Assembly: GCA_964492065.1 (NCBI GenBank)
Contig: CAZBHH010000033.1
Location: 1 to 21,326 of the forward strand
Direction of reading: 5' to 3'
Origin: JADKAC01 sp964492065
GTDB lineage: Bacteria > Bacteroidota > Bacteroidia > Chitinophagales > BACL12
DNA length: 21,326 bases
Every line of letters begins with the position of its first letter. Positions within the stretch are counted from its first letter, which is position 1. This document shows positions 7,019 to 15,631 of this stretch, piece after piece. Position numbers and translations under genes: made by a program. The notes below the pieces were generated by a model. It saw nothing but the letters and a program-made list of their open reading frames with translations. It was not told where the DNA came from and searched no databases.

Positions 7019-8821
7019 CTATCTCACGACGATGACGTTTCCCTTTTTCACGATAGGCTGTCCGTTGGTGGCGGTAAAAGAAATGACATAACCATAAGCG
7101 CCTGCCTGCATGGTTTTGCCGTTGTAGCTGCCGTCCCATCCCGTTTCGATATCGGTAGTCTCAAACAGCAGTTTGCCGTACCTGTCGAAAATCTGCATGG
7201 AATAAGTTCCTTCGATACCGTTGAGAATTACCGGCTTGAAAAAATTGTTTACGCCGTCGGGTGCAATGGCATTCGGCACGTAAATGCGGGGGCTCAATTC
7301 CATGCAAAGCGTATTGGAGAAGCTGCTGAGTTGCTCACTAATATTAATATCCGGCAAGTCCAACTGATATACGGCCTCCACCTGGTAACAAATTTGTTCG
7401 GTCTCGTTCAAGAAATCCACTACGTTGTCCGTATAATTCAACTGGTCGGCAGCAAAAGTGGAAATCAAATGCATCCCCGATCCGTCATTGCGGTACAGGT
7501 TGTAATTCAATACAGTGCCGTTCGCAATTTCAAAGGCATTCCAGTGCACGTCATTTGTAAAGTCAGGTTGATTACTGCCCTCCAATAATATGGTGCGTGC
7601 ATAGCCCGAGTACACGGCATTGTTACATGCATCGTTTACGAAAGAGCGGTAGTAATAACTGTGCAACGAAGGGTCTGGGCTGAAGTCGGTGTAATTGTAT
7701 GTCGAGGGGACGCCTCCCGGGAAAGTAGCCACATTGAGGGTGCTGTAACTGATATTGTCATTGCTGCGCTGCACGCTCAGATTTTCGATGTCGCCATCGC
7801 TATCGGGATAAAATTGAGTGAAGATATCGTTGTCCGCATTGACGGTGACATTGCGGATATAGTGGTATGTTACCGGTGAATTATTTTCGATGATATAACC
7901 GCGGGTGTTGGATTCGGAGTGGGCAAAGCCGTCGCCGCGAAGTGCCCGGATTGTGAATGCGAAGATATATCCGTCGTCAAACTCCGGCCCGCTGTAGATG
8001 TAACTCGTCTCCGTTGCCGGCAGGGTGGCATTTACCACCGGACCGCTGCCGTCGTCGTCGAGCAATACCTCGTAAGCGGCGACACCCTCAGGCCAGGTAT
8101 CGTATAAATTCCAGTACAGGTAAATTGAATCGGTACATACTGCCCACTCGTTTGTCAAAAGTATGGTGTGATGCGAGTCGTTGTTAAACGGCCCCACATT
8201 GCCGCAACTGTCCTGTGCGGCTATGGTGTATGTTTCCACCTGCAGTGCGGGGGAAGCCGTGTAATCCGTATATGTGGTCGTAAATCTGCCATACACCGTA
8301 TCAATGGGTGTAAATCCGCCGATGTCCCGGTAAATGATATAAGAGGTAGTTTCGGGAGAAGGGCTGGGCAACCAGTTTATTTGCACATTAACACCGGTAA
8401 CCACCGTGACGTAATCCAACTCCGGCGCTACGGGGTCGAGGTTATCCAAAGTATCGGAAACCGACATGGAAAATCCCGGGCAATCGTACACCGCCTGGAT
8501 ATAATAATACCAGGTAGTAGATGTGCCGTCGGCGCCCACATGCGTATAGAAAAATGTGGCGAAGTCGGTAACGGAAGTAAGCAGTGTATAAGGACCGGCA
8601 TAAGCGTTGGCCGCATAAATATTGTATGCGACGAAATCGCCGCAGCCTTCTGCCGATGGGCTCCACACCAGGACCACATCGCCGTCTATCTCGTTGTAAG
8701 CGCATAAGAAGTCGGCGGGTTCCGTGGACTGGGCGGCAGCGAAAAAACCGTACACCAGGAAGAAAATGAAGAGACTGTATTGCTTCAGGTAATTTTTTTT
8801 TGGTGTAAGAATATACGACAT
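7019..8821 (-). CDS. Secreted protein with gliding-motility-associated (T9SS type B) C-terminal domain
   Basis: A 600-residue protein starting at ATG 8819-8821; a TTG three codons upstream is less likely. The N-terminal signal (KQYSLFIFFLVYGFFAAAQS) is followed by several fibronectin type III-like modules (repeated YNIY, YIIYRDIGG, YNLYRNDGSG strands with Y-rich closing strands). The last ~85 residues (PRIYVPNAIAPDGVNNFF ... FDRYGKLLFET ... GWDGSYNGK ... GNVIVVR) are the CHU_C / type B sorting domain used by T9SS. It is thus a surface or secreted protein of adhesive or structural type, with no enzyme motif. Its ATG lies 11 bases after the stop of the inactive M16 gene, indicating co-transcription with the peptidase pair. 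Confidence 0.92.
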   Translation of the reverse strand: MSYILTPKKNYLKQYSLFIFFLVYGFFAAAQSTEPADFLCAYNEIDGDVVLVWSPSAEGCGDFVAYNIYAANAYAGPYTLLTSVTDFATFFYTHVGADGTSTTWYYYIQAVYDCPGFSMSVSDTLDNLDPVAPELDYVTVVTGVNVQINWLPSPSPETTSYIIYRDIGGFTPIDTVYGRFTTTYTDYTASPALQVETYTIAAQDSCGNVGPFNNDSHHTILLTNEWAVCTDSIYLYWNLYDTWPEGVAAYEVLLDDDGSGPVVNATLPATETSYIYSGPEFDDGYIFAFTIRALRGDGFAHSESNTRGYIIENNSPVTYHYIRNVTVNADNDIFTQFYPDSDGDIENLSVQRSNDNISYSTLNVATFPGGVPSTYNYTDFSPDPSLHSYYYRSFVNDACNNAVYSGYARTILLEGSNQPDFTNDVHWNAFEIANGTVLNYNLYRNDGSGMHLISTFAADQLNYTDNVVDFLNETEQICYQVEAVYQLDLPDINISEQLSSFSNTLCMELSPRIYVPNAIAPDGVNNFFKPVILNGIEGTYSMQIFDRYGKLLFETTDIETGWDGSYNGKTMQAGAYGYVISFTATNGQPIVKKGNVIVVR

Positions 8822-8832
8822 GACATGCAAAG

Positions 8833-10119
8833 TTACGATTTGGACAAATTGCCGCAGATGGACTCTATCATATCCTCTTTCACCAGGTATTTAACGGCCA
8901 TTTCCTGTATCCGTTCGGGAGTAATCGCTTGCAGGGTTTGCATATATGCATCGTAATAGGAAGTATCCATGTTCAACAATACGAGATTGGTAATTGTCTT
9001 GATTCTGTTAAACGGTCCATCGGTTGCCTGGAGTATATTCCCCATCACATAATTGCGCACAATTGACAATTCGGTTTCGCTCACCTTCTCGTTGCGCAGC
9101 ACGTCCATTTCCCGGTAAATTTCCTCAATGGCATCTTCACAAACTTCATTGCCCACTTCGGTGCTGATAATCATATAACTGGCATGGAGGCTGTGCCATG
9201 TCGTCGCATGAATTCCGTAACAATACCCTTTCTCTTCGCGGATATTGCGCATCAGCCGGGAGCCGAAGTAGCCGCCGAAGAGTATCATCATAATATTGTA
9301 GGCCAGGAAATCGGGATGTGTTTTCGGGATACTTATTTTCCCGATGCGAACGGATGCCTGTACCGCCTCAGTCAATTCCTTGTATATTTTTCTTTCGCCG
9401 GAGGTCCGGATCGAAATATCGCTTTTGCGGGATACAGTATTGTGTACAGGAATCGATCCGTAATATGTATCGAGGGTATTAAGTATCGAATCACTGACAT
9501 TTCCCGCCACGAACAGCGTAGAAGGCGCATTCTTGTAGAAGTCCCGGTGATAGTGCCTGAGGCCGTCGGTACTTAAATTATCCAGTATAGCATCATCGAC
9601 GGCGTAACCATACGGGTGTGTGTCGCCGAATAGCATGCGGTAAAGCGAGCGATTGGCATAAAACTCCGTATTTTTTTCGTTGATGCGCAGCCGCTGTTTT
9701 TGCCGTTGAATCATCATTTCCAGTTCGTGATCGGGGAATGCGGCTTCCTGTAACAGTTCCACCACCACCGGCAGAACGTTTTCCAAATGTTTATTTAAAC
9801 AGGTTAAACTGATGCTCGTGGTGTCATTACCGTTGGTAAAATCGAGGTCGCAGCCGTAAAATTCGATTGCATCCGCAATGTGGCGGGCAGTTTTTTGGGC
9901 AGTGCCCTTGCGCAACATCTGCAAGGTATTTCTCGCTATGGCCGGTTGTGTTTCATACCAACGGCCGGCATGAAAGCGCCAATCGATTTTAACGATTTCC
10001 TCTTCGGCACCATCTACGATATACAGCGGCGTGTTATTGGAAAGTTCTGCCGTTCTGAAATTATTTATTTCCAGTTTGTCAACCTGCTGAAGAGCGGGAG
10101 GTGTGTTGCGGTCAGGCAT
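8833..10119 (-). CDS. M16B peptidase-like partner subunit, catalytic motif lost
   Basis: A 428-residue soluble M16-fold protein. Where active relatives have HxxEH, this protein has R63, L66 and Q67 (IARNTLQMLRKGT aligned to AHLLEHMLFKGT), so zinc binding is lost. The C-terminal half keeps the glycine-rich loop and substrate-binding region, GGYFGSRLMRNIREEKGY (about residues 282-299), including the R and Y residues that partner subunits supply. This is the known division of labour in heterodimeric M16B peptidases: one subunit carries the zinc site and the other the R/Y pair. The active partner lies directly upstream, 6 bases away. No signal peptide, so probably cytoplasmic or exported with difficulty; location is unproven. 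Confidence 0.92.
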   Translation of the reverse strand: MPDRNTPPALQQVDKLEINNFRTAELSNNTPLYIVDGAEEEIVKIDWRFHAGRWYETQPAIARNTLQMLRKGTAQKTARHIADAIEFYGCDLDFTNGNDTTSISLTCLNKHLENVLPVVVELLQEAAFPDHELEMMIQRQKQRLRINEKNTEFYANRSLYRMLFGDTHPYGYAVDDAILDNLSTDGLRHYHRDFYKNAPSTLFVAGNVSDSILNTLDTYYGSIPVHNTVSRKSDISIRTSGERKIYKELTEAVQASVRIGKISIPKTHPDFLAYNIMMILFGGYFGSRLMRNIREEKGYCYGIHATTWHSLHASYMIISTEVGNEVCEDAIEEIYREMDVLRNEKVSETELSIVRNYVMGNILQATDGPFNRIKTITNLVLLNMDTSYYDAYMQTLQAITPERIQEMAVKYLVKEDMIESICGNLSKS

Positions 10120-10125
10120 ATTCGT

Positions 10126-11370
10126 TTATTTTGATGTTTGAGGTCCGTAATACAAAGTGCTGCACCTTTGGGGCTGCAACAAATGCAGTGCTGCATTGCG
10201 CACGTCTTCTGCGCTTACATCCCGGTATTTGTCCGGTTCGCTGTTTATCAATGCGGCGTCTTCCACCATCTCGGCAGTGGCCAGTGCCCTGGCTTTTTTC
10301 AATACGGAAGTATATCCTTCCACAATATCTGTTTCAATGATATTCTTCGTGCGCTGTAACTCCGTATCGCTGATGTTTGCAGCGGTGATTTTTTCTATTT
10401 CTTCCGCTATGCCTTGTTCAGCGCTTTCATAGGAAACGCCTTCGGCCAACTTGCCGCTGATGACAAACATCCCCGTATCGATGCTGTTGGAAATATAGGC
10501 GCTGATACCCGTAAACAATTGCTTTTCCACCTGCAGGCTTTGATACAACCGGGAGGATTCTCCCGTACCCAGCACATCGCTTAGAATATTCTGTGCGTAA
10601 AAACCTTCCTCTGTCCTGCCGGCCATTTTATACACTTTGTACAATAAGTTAACGGGCACATCTTTCCGGATATCGGCAAAGCGGGCCCGGGTTTGTTCCG
10701 GCTCGGCGGGTATCTGTTGTTCCGTCGCTTTGCCGGGTGGAATATCGCCAAACCATTTTTCGGCAAGCGCAAAGGCAACTTCGGCTTTTATTGCACCTGC
10801 AATGACCAGTACTGCATTATTGGGGCGATACCAGGAATAAAAAAAATCTTTTACATCCTGCAGGGTGGCATTCCGGATATGCGAGAGCTCCATCCCGATG
10901 GTGGGCCACTGGTAGGGATGTGCGGTATAAACTAATTTGCGTATATGGTGCCACAGGTCGCCGTAAGGCGGGTTGATATAGTGTTCTTTAAACTCTTCGC
11001 ACACGACGTTGCGCTGCACATCGAGTGAGCGTTTGCTGAAGTCCAGTTGCAACATGCGGTCGCTCTCCAGCCATAGGGCTGTCTCGATATTAGAAACGGG
11101 CAGCACTGCGTAATAATTGGTCAGATCATTGGTGGTATAAGCGTTATTGGTACCGCCCGCCAATTGCAAAGGCGTATCGTAATCGGGAATATGTACCGAC
11201 CCGCCGAACATCAGGTGCTCGAACAAATGCGCAAAACCGGTATGTGTTTTCTGTTCATTGCGTGCTCCCACTTTATACAACACATTTACCGCGGCGAGTT
11301 GTGTTGTAAAATCCTCGTGTGCAATAACCGTCAGGCCGTTGCCGAGTATTGTCTTTTGAAAATGAATCAT
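10126..11370 (-). CDS. M16B zinc metallopeptidase, catalytic subunit
   Basis: A 414-residue insulinase/processing-peptidase-like protein. The zinc site HLFEH is intact at residues 48-52 (THTGFAHLFEHLMFGGS), with the third ligand in VVCEEFKEH (Glu125 or Glu126). The N-terminal strand LGNGLTVIAHED and the N.AYTTNDLTNYY segment are typical. The C-terminal domain lacks the full R/Y glycine-loop pattern (LGTGESSRLYQSLQVEKQLF), which the next gene provides, so the pair likely works as a heterodimer that degrades peptides. There is no obvious signal peptide. First gene of the minus-strand run: active M16, inactive M16, T9SS type B protein and perhaps the thioesterase. No convincing TAnnTTTG box was found in its upstream region. 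Confidence 0.95.
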   Translation of the reverse strand: MIHFQKTILGNGLTVIAHEDFTTQLAAVNVLYKVGARNEQKTHTGFAHLFEHLMFGGSVHIPDYDTPLQLAGGTNNAYTTNDLTNYYAVLPVSNIETALWLESDRMLQLDFSKRSLDVQRNVVCEEFKEHYINPPYGDLWHHIRKLVYTAHPYQWPTIGMELSHIRNATLQDVKDFFYSWYRPNNAVLVIAGAIKAEVAFALAEKWFGDIPPGKATEQQIPAEPEQTRARFADIRKDVPVNLLYKVYKMAGRTEEGFYAQNILSDVLGTGESSRLYQSLQVEKQLFTGISAYISNSIDTGMFVISGKLAEGVSYESAEQGIAEEIEKITAANISDTELQRTKNIIETDIVEGYTSVLKKARALATAEMVEDAALINSEPDKYRDVSAEDVRNAALHLLQPQRCSTLYYGPQTSK

Positions 11371-11405
11371 GTGCTGTTAAATATTGAATTGCCGGCAACC
11401 GGTGT

Positions 11406-11413
11406 TATTTTTG
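11406..11413 (+). promoter_or_regulatory. Possible -7 box TATTTTTG for the superoxide dismutase gene
   Basis: TATTTTTG fits TAnnTTTG, with ATTG at 11383-11386 spaced 19 bases upstream as a near -33 element. It would give a leader of roughly 155 bases containing a foldable segment (GGTG 11447-11450, CGCC 11455-11458, GGCG 11468-11471, CACC 11476-11479). No better-placed box was found nearer the start codon. Tentative. Confidence 0.35.
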
Positions 11414-11576
11414 CTCCCGACCGGCATGCGTAAAGTTAAGGGATTAGGTGTTACCGCCTCAAACTATGGCGATGTCACCGGCATTTTACTCTTACCGGAA
11501 TTATTTGAACATATATTTCCAAAACTTGTTACACAATCTGAATACGACATTTTTTCACAATTAAAACCAATTTAAT

Positions 11577-12188
11577 ATGGCCTTTACATTACCGGCGCTG
11601 CCTTATGCATTTGATGCACTGGAACCTTATATCGATGCGAAAACAATGGAAATACATCACGGAAAACACCATGCAGCCTACACCAATAACCTGAATAAAG
11701 CAATTGAAGGCACCGAGTGGGACAACAAAAGCATTGAGGAAATTTTAAAACATGTATCAAAAATTAGTACGGCCGTGCGCAACAATGGCGGCGGATTTTA
11801 CAACCACCGCCTGTTCTGGGAAATTATGGCACCACAAGCCGGCGGAACACCGACCGGAGATTTAGCCGCCGCAATAGACCGCGAACTCGGCGGGTTCGAA
11901 AAATTCAAAGAGGCATTTGCCGCCGCCGCAGGCTCCCGGTTCGGTAGCGGTTGGGCCTGGCTGTTAGTGGACGGCAATAAGAAATTAGCCGTGACTTCCT
12001 CTCCTAACCAGGATAATCCGCTGATGGATATTGCGGAAGTGAAAGGCGTACCTATCCTTGGAATTGATGTTTGGGAACACGCCTACTATTTGCACTATCA
12101 GAATCGCCGGCCGGATTATGTCAATGCATTTTTCAATGTCATAAACTGGAAAAAGGTAGCTGAAAATTATGCGCAGGCTTTGAGATAA
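11577..12188 (+). CDS. sodA: Superoxide dismutase, Mn-type of the Fe/Mn family
   Basis: A 203-residue protein of standard family length. It converts superoxide to oxygen and hydrogen peroxide in the cytoplasm (no signal peptide). Metal ligands are His27 (MEIHHGKHHAAYTNNLN), His77 (YNHRLFW), Asp164 and His168 (GIDVWEHAYY). Metal preference looks Mn-type: glycine stands at the NNGGGFYNH position where Fe enzymes carry Gln, and a Gln is present in SSPNQDNPLM (residue 145) where Mn enzymes place it. Cambialistic activity is possible and cannot be excluded by sequence. The gene is divergent from the M16 run, sits alone, and ends in a strong terminator at 12212-12250. Confidence 0.96.
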   Translation: MAFTLPALPYAFDALEPYIDAKTMEIHHGKHHAAYTNNLNKAIEGTEWDNKSIEEILKHVSKISTAVRNNGGGFYNHRLFWEIMAPQAGGTPTGDLAAAIDRELGGFEKFKEAFAAAAGSRFGSGWAWLLVDGNKKLAVTSSPNQDNPLMDIAEVKGVPILGIDVWEHAYYLHYQNRRPDYVNAFFNVINWKKVAENYAQALR

Positions 12189-12211
12189 ATGAGTCTTAAT
12201 TTAAATTATGC

Positions 12212-12250
12212 AAATTCCCGCAGTGCCCTGTGCAGTGCGGGAATTTTTTT
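12212..12250 (+). terminator. Intrinsic terminator after superoxide dismutase
   Basis: AAATTCCCGCA (12212-12222) pairs perfectly with TGCGGGAATTT (12236-12246), an 11-base stem whose 13-base loop has an inner TGC/GCA pairing. The T run extends to 12250. It lies 24 bases past the stop codon. An A-rich left flank makes it potentially bidirectional. Confidence 0.9.
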
Positions 12251-12488
12251 GGCCTTCACCCGGCGGCTGGCATTGGTAATATACACTGAAAAGCCAATAA
12301 AGACGCCTGTTTTCAGCTTTAAGACGACAATAAAATGCAATAGAGGGTTGTTTACCTTCAATGCACCTGTCGCATGAAGCCAAATATAAAATTTTCAATA
12401 AACCCTATCGGGAAAACAGGCAAATGTTAAACTTTCAAAAACTTTAAATACTTTTTAGGCTTTTATAGTTTCCTAAGTTTTCACGTCC
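12251..12488. other. Intergenic stretch between the sod terminator and the efflux operon
   Basis: Together with the terminator and the promoter box this fills a 318-base gene-free gap. I see no supported gene. Near the operon end, ACTTT recurs at 12431, 12441 and 12450 (about one helical turn apart) and TCCTAA(g/t)TTTT occurs twice, at 12471 and 12486. These are candidates for regulator binding, but no clear TetR-type palindrome is visible. Confidence 0.5.
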
Positions 12489-12496
12489 TAATTTTG
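12489..12496 (+). promoter_or_regulatory. -7 promoter box TAATTTTG of the efflux operon
   Basis: TAATTTTG matches TAnnTTTG 10 bases before ATG 12507. The transcript would start around 12501-12503, giving an almost leaderless tetR message. No exact TTTG -33 element is spaced correctly. Direct repeats immediately upstream overlap the promoter, a place where an autoregulating TetR would act. Confidence 0.5.
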
Positions 12497-12506
12497 CGCC
12501 CGAAAA

Positions 12507-13118
12507 ATGCACAGCGAAGAACAAAAAATATTAGAGCGATGCGAACGTCTGTTTATGCGCTATGGGGTTAAGAGCGTTACAATGGACGATGTCGCCAGGG
12601 AATTGGCCATTTCCAAAAAGACGCTGTACCAGTTTTTTAAGAGTAAAGACGATCTGGTGCACAAGGTAACCATGTTTCATTTCAAGCATCACGATGCGGT
12701 GGTACACGAGATCTGCGCCACCTCCAAAGATGCCATTTCCGAAATGTTGCAGATAACCAAATGGGCTACGCAGCACTTAAAGGATTTAAATCCATCGCTG
12801 ATATACGATCTGAGCAAATATTACCCCCAGAGCTGGAAATTGTTTATCGAATACCGCAATAATCATATATACAACTGTATGGTATGGAATATTCGCAAAG
12901 GGCGTGAACAAGGGTTTTACAGAGAGGATTTTGATGAGCAGGTCATCGCCAGCATTTACATCAACCGGATTGAGATGCTGATAGACCCGCAGATATTTCC
13001 GCCGGAGAAGATTACACTCAACGACGTGATGCAACAGTATATTCAGTATCACATCCGGGGTATTGCCACGCCGAAGGGCATAAAAAAATTAGAGAAAATT
13101 AAAACGACCATACTATGA
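12507..13118 (+). CDS. TetR/AcrR-family transcriptional regulator of the efflux operon
   Basis: A 203-residue protein. The N-terminal DNA-binding domain has the usual TetR helix-turn-helix at about residues 10-50 (ILERCERLFMRYGVKSVTMDDVARELAISKKTLYQFFKSKDDL, shown here in parts: YGVKSVTMDDVARELAISKK then TLYQFFKSKDDL). The C-terminal all-helical part is the ligand-binding and dimerisation domain and resembles no specific subfamily I can name. The stop codon overlaps the next start (ATGA, 13115-13118), so regulator and pump are translationally coupled. It most likely represses this operon and responds to a pump substrate; the ligand is unknown. Confidence 0.92.
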   Translation: MHSEEQKILERCERLFMRYGVKSVTMDDVARELAISKKTLYQFFKSKDDLVHKVTMFHFKHHDAVVHEICATSKDAISEMLQITKWATQHLKDLNPSLIYDLSKYYPQSWKLFIEYRNNHIYNCMVWNIRKGREQGFYREDFDEQVIASIYINRIEMLIDPQIFPPEKITLNDVMQQYIQYHIRGIATPKGIKKLEKIKTTIL

Positions 13119-14449
13119 GGTTTTGGAAACGATGGAGTTTATTGATTCTTGTTTTGCTGGCCATGCGGGCGCAGGCCGACGCACAGGTACAGAGTTTTTC
13201 CATTGCACAGGCACAGGAATACGGAGTGCAAAACAATACGGATGCCAAGCGGGCGCAACTGGAAATTGAAGCCGGTGAGACCACGAAACAATCGACCACT
13301 TCGATAGGGTTACCACAGGTGGATCTCGATTTGGATTACACGCATTTTATCACATTGCCCACTCAATTGATTCCTGCGGAATTTTTTGGCGGCCAGCCGG
13401 GGCAGTTTCAGGAATTGCAGTTCGGTACACCGGAAAACCTGAACGCCAATATTTCCGCATCGCAGTTGCTGTTCAGCGGGCCGTATATCTACGGGTTGCA
13501 GGCGGCTAAGGTGTACGTGGAATTATTGCAGTACCAATCGAAGGTAACGGCATCGGATATTCGCAAAAATGTAGAGCTCGCTTACTTCAACGTATTGATA
13601 TTGGACGAACAGGCCAGGCTTCTGCAAAAGGATATTGCCCTCATCGAAAAGACCTTGTTCGAATTGAGCGAAATGCTGAAGCAGGGGTTTATTGAAGAAG
13701 TGGATGTGGACAGGCTGCGCATTACCCAATCCAATTTGCGGACTATGGAAAAGAATTTGGTGCGGCAAAAAGAAGTGGCCAAAAACATGTTGAAATTTCA
13801 GATGGGAATGGATTTGACGGAAGATATTATCCTCACGGATTCATTAGCATCCATACAGGACAATTTCATTTTTTTGGAGAACGACCAAAACTATCTCACC
13901 CGCCCCGAGTTGGTGGCAGCGCAGACAAATATCGAGTTGAATGCACTGAATATTAAAGTGAATAAGGCGGCGTATTTCCCCACGCTCGCCCTTTACGGTT
14001 CTTATTCGCAGGTGGCGCAGCGCAATACGTTTAATTTTCTGGAACCCGATAATCCCTGGTTCGAAACAGCGCTGGTGGGCGTCAAACTCAACCTCCCGAT
14101 TTTCGACGGGCTGCACCGCTCCGCCGCCGTCCAGGAGGCTACTATCAATTACAACCGTGCAAAACTCACTCAACTGGAATTGACGAGAGGCATACAACTG
14201 GAGATATCGCAATACACTTCCGCATATTTAAATGCGCAGGAGGAATTGGCAAACCAGTTGGCAAATATGGAACTGGCAAATAAAATTTATAACCATGTGC
14301 TGATAAAATACAAGGAAGGCGTTGGCTCGAGCATGGAATTAACGGACGGCGAGACGACGGTATTTAATGCACAGCGGGCGTATATCGAGGCGCTCTATAA
14401 TGTTTTATCCTCGAGGACAAATCTTAAAAAATCATTAGGCTACCTGTAA
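13115..14449 (+). CDS. TolC-like outer-membrane efflux protein
   Basis: A 444-residue protein with a signal peptide (RWSLLILVLLAMRAQADAQ, cleavage near residue 24) and two outer-membrane efflux repeats. The long helices are rich in heptad-like A/L/Q/N patterns (about residues 28-65, 140-230, 245-285, 345-440). The beta segments are near 70-125 (LDLDYTHFITLPTQL, NANISASQLLFSGPYIYG) and 295-340 (PTLALYGSYSQV, GVKLNLPIFDGLHRS). LPIFDG..R..AVQEA.INY is a typical second-repeat motif. It would form the trimeric exit duct for the adaptor and RND pump encoded next. It overlaps tetR by 4 bases and precedes the adaptor by 10. Confidence 0.95.
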   Translation: MRFWKRWSLLILVLLAMRAQADAQVQSFSIAQAQEYGVQNNTDAKRAQLEIEAGETTKQSTTSIGLPQVDLDLDYTHFITLPTQLIPAEFFGGQPGQFQELQFGTPENLNANISASQLLFSGPYIYGLQAAKVYVELLQYQSKVTASDIRKNVELAYFNVLILDEQARLLQKDIALIEKTLFELSEMLKQGFIEEVDVDRLRITQSNLRTMEKNLVRQKEVAKNMLKFQMGMDLTEDIILTDSLASIQDNFIFLENDQNYLTRPELVAAQTNIELNALNIKVNKAAYFPTLALYGSYSQVAQRNTFNFLEPDNPWFETALVGVKLNLPIFDGLHRSAAVQEATINYNRAKLTQLELTRGIQLEISQYTSAYLNAQEELANQLANMELANKIYNHVLIKYKEGVGSSMELTDGETTVFNAQRAYIEALYNVLSSRTNLKKSLGYL

Positions 14450-14459
14450 AAATAATCGA

Positions 14460-15581
14460 ATGAAAAAGCTACTGCTATACGCCATTGCGCTTGTTTTCCT
14501 CGCTTCCTGCGGAAGCACAAAAAAAGAATTGGATAAGAGCGCCGAATTAAATCAATTGAAACAAGAGCGCACCGCCCTGGACGAGCGCATCAAAAAACTG
14601 GAAGCGGAAATTGCGGCAGAAAGCGGCAATGTACTGCACGGTAAACAAAAACTCGTAACGGCAGATACCTTATACAAGAAGGTATTCACGCATTACGTCG
14701 AAATTCAGGCGAAGGTGGAGTCGGAAGAAAATATTTTAGTGACGGCACAACAACCCGGTATCATTAAGTCGGTATATGTTACCGAAGGCCAGTCGGTTTC
14801 CAAAGGGCAATTGTTAGCCGAAGTGGACAATGAAGCGGCGAGAAAGAATGTGGAGACCATTAAAACGCAACTGCAATTTGCCCGGGATCTCTATACAAAG
14901 CAAAAGGCATTATGGGATCAGCATATCGGCAGCGAAGTACAATACCTCAGCGCCAAGAACAATATGGAAACGCTGGAGGCGTCGCTGGCTGCAGCCAATG
15001 AGCAGTTGGAGTTTTCGAAATTCATCTCGCCGATCAATGGAGTGGTAGATGCCGTGGATATCAAGGTCGGTCAAATTGCTTCGCCGGGTATGATGGGTAT
15101 CCGGGTTGTGAATATGCAGAACCTGAAAGTAAAAGGCGAAGTATCTGAATCGCATGCCGCCTCGGTACAGACAGGGAATAAAGCCATCATTTATTTTCCC
15201 GACCTGGGCCGCGAAGTCGAATCAAAAATCTCGTTTACTTCGAAAGTGATTAACCCCGGTTCACGCACATTTTCAACAGAGGCGAAAATTCCCAGCGATG
15301 GCCTTTACAAACCCAATATGATTGCCGTACTGAAAATTGCAGACTATTCAAATCCCGAAGCCCTGTTAGTGGATATCAATTTAGTGCAACAGACCGGCGA
15401 GGGCGCATATATCTACATAGCGGAACACCAGGGCGATACGTGGACAGCCAAGCGCCGCAGCATTACGACCGGGAAAGTGTACGACGGTAAGATTGAAGTG
15501 CTTTCCGGTTTGCAGGAAGGCGATATCATTATTACCCAGGGATACCAGGAACTTGTAAACGGGCAGCCGGTAATCATGTAA
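14460..15581 (+). CDS. RND efflux periplasmic adaptor (membrane fusion) lipoprotein
   Basis: A 373-residue protein with a lipoprotein signal (LVFLASC, lipidated Cys17), so it is anchored in a membrane. An extra N-terminal coiled-coil stretch (about residues 24-55, ELDKSAELNQLKQERTALDE and onward) precedes the lipoyl/barrel-sandwich half (about 97-125, QQPGIIKSVYVTEGQSVSKG). The helical hairpin is at about 127-185, the second lipoyl half near 188-210 (FISPINGVVDAVDIKVGQ), then beta-barrel and membrane-proximal domains (VKGEVSESHAASVQTGNKA ... ITTGKVYDGKIEVLSGLQEG). The role is to bridge the RND permease and the TolC-like duct. It sits 10 bases after the duct gene and 50 before the permease. 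Confidence 0.95.
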   Translation: MKKLLLYAIALVFLASCGSTKKELDKSAELNQLKQERTALDERIKKLEAEIAAESGNVLHGKQKLVTADTLYKKVFTHYVEIQAKVESEENILVTAQQPGIIKSVYVTEGQSVSKGQLLAEVDNEAARKNVETIKTQLQFARDLYTKQKALWDQHIGSEVQYLSAKNNMETLEASLAAANEQLEFSKFISPINGVVDAVDIKVGQIASPGMMGIRVVNMQNLKVKGEVSESHAASVQTGNKAIIYFPDLGREVESKISFTSKVINPGSRTFSTEAKIPSDGLYKPNMIAVLKIADYSNPEALLVDINLVQQTGEGAYIYIAEHQGDTWTAKRRSITTGKVYDGKIEVLSGLQEGDIIITQGYQELVNGQPVIM

Positions 15582-15631
15582 TGCCCTCTTGAACGCACCA
15601 TCAGCAAAATGATTAATAACACACTTCCAAT

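Noticed and set aside
12206..12394. Minus-strand open frame (about 62 codons) ending in a KIPALHRALREFA tail
   Set aside because: It has no ATG start, overlaps the superoxide dismutase terminator, and matches no family I know.
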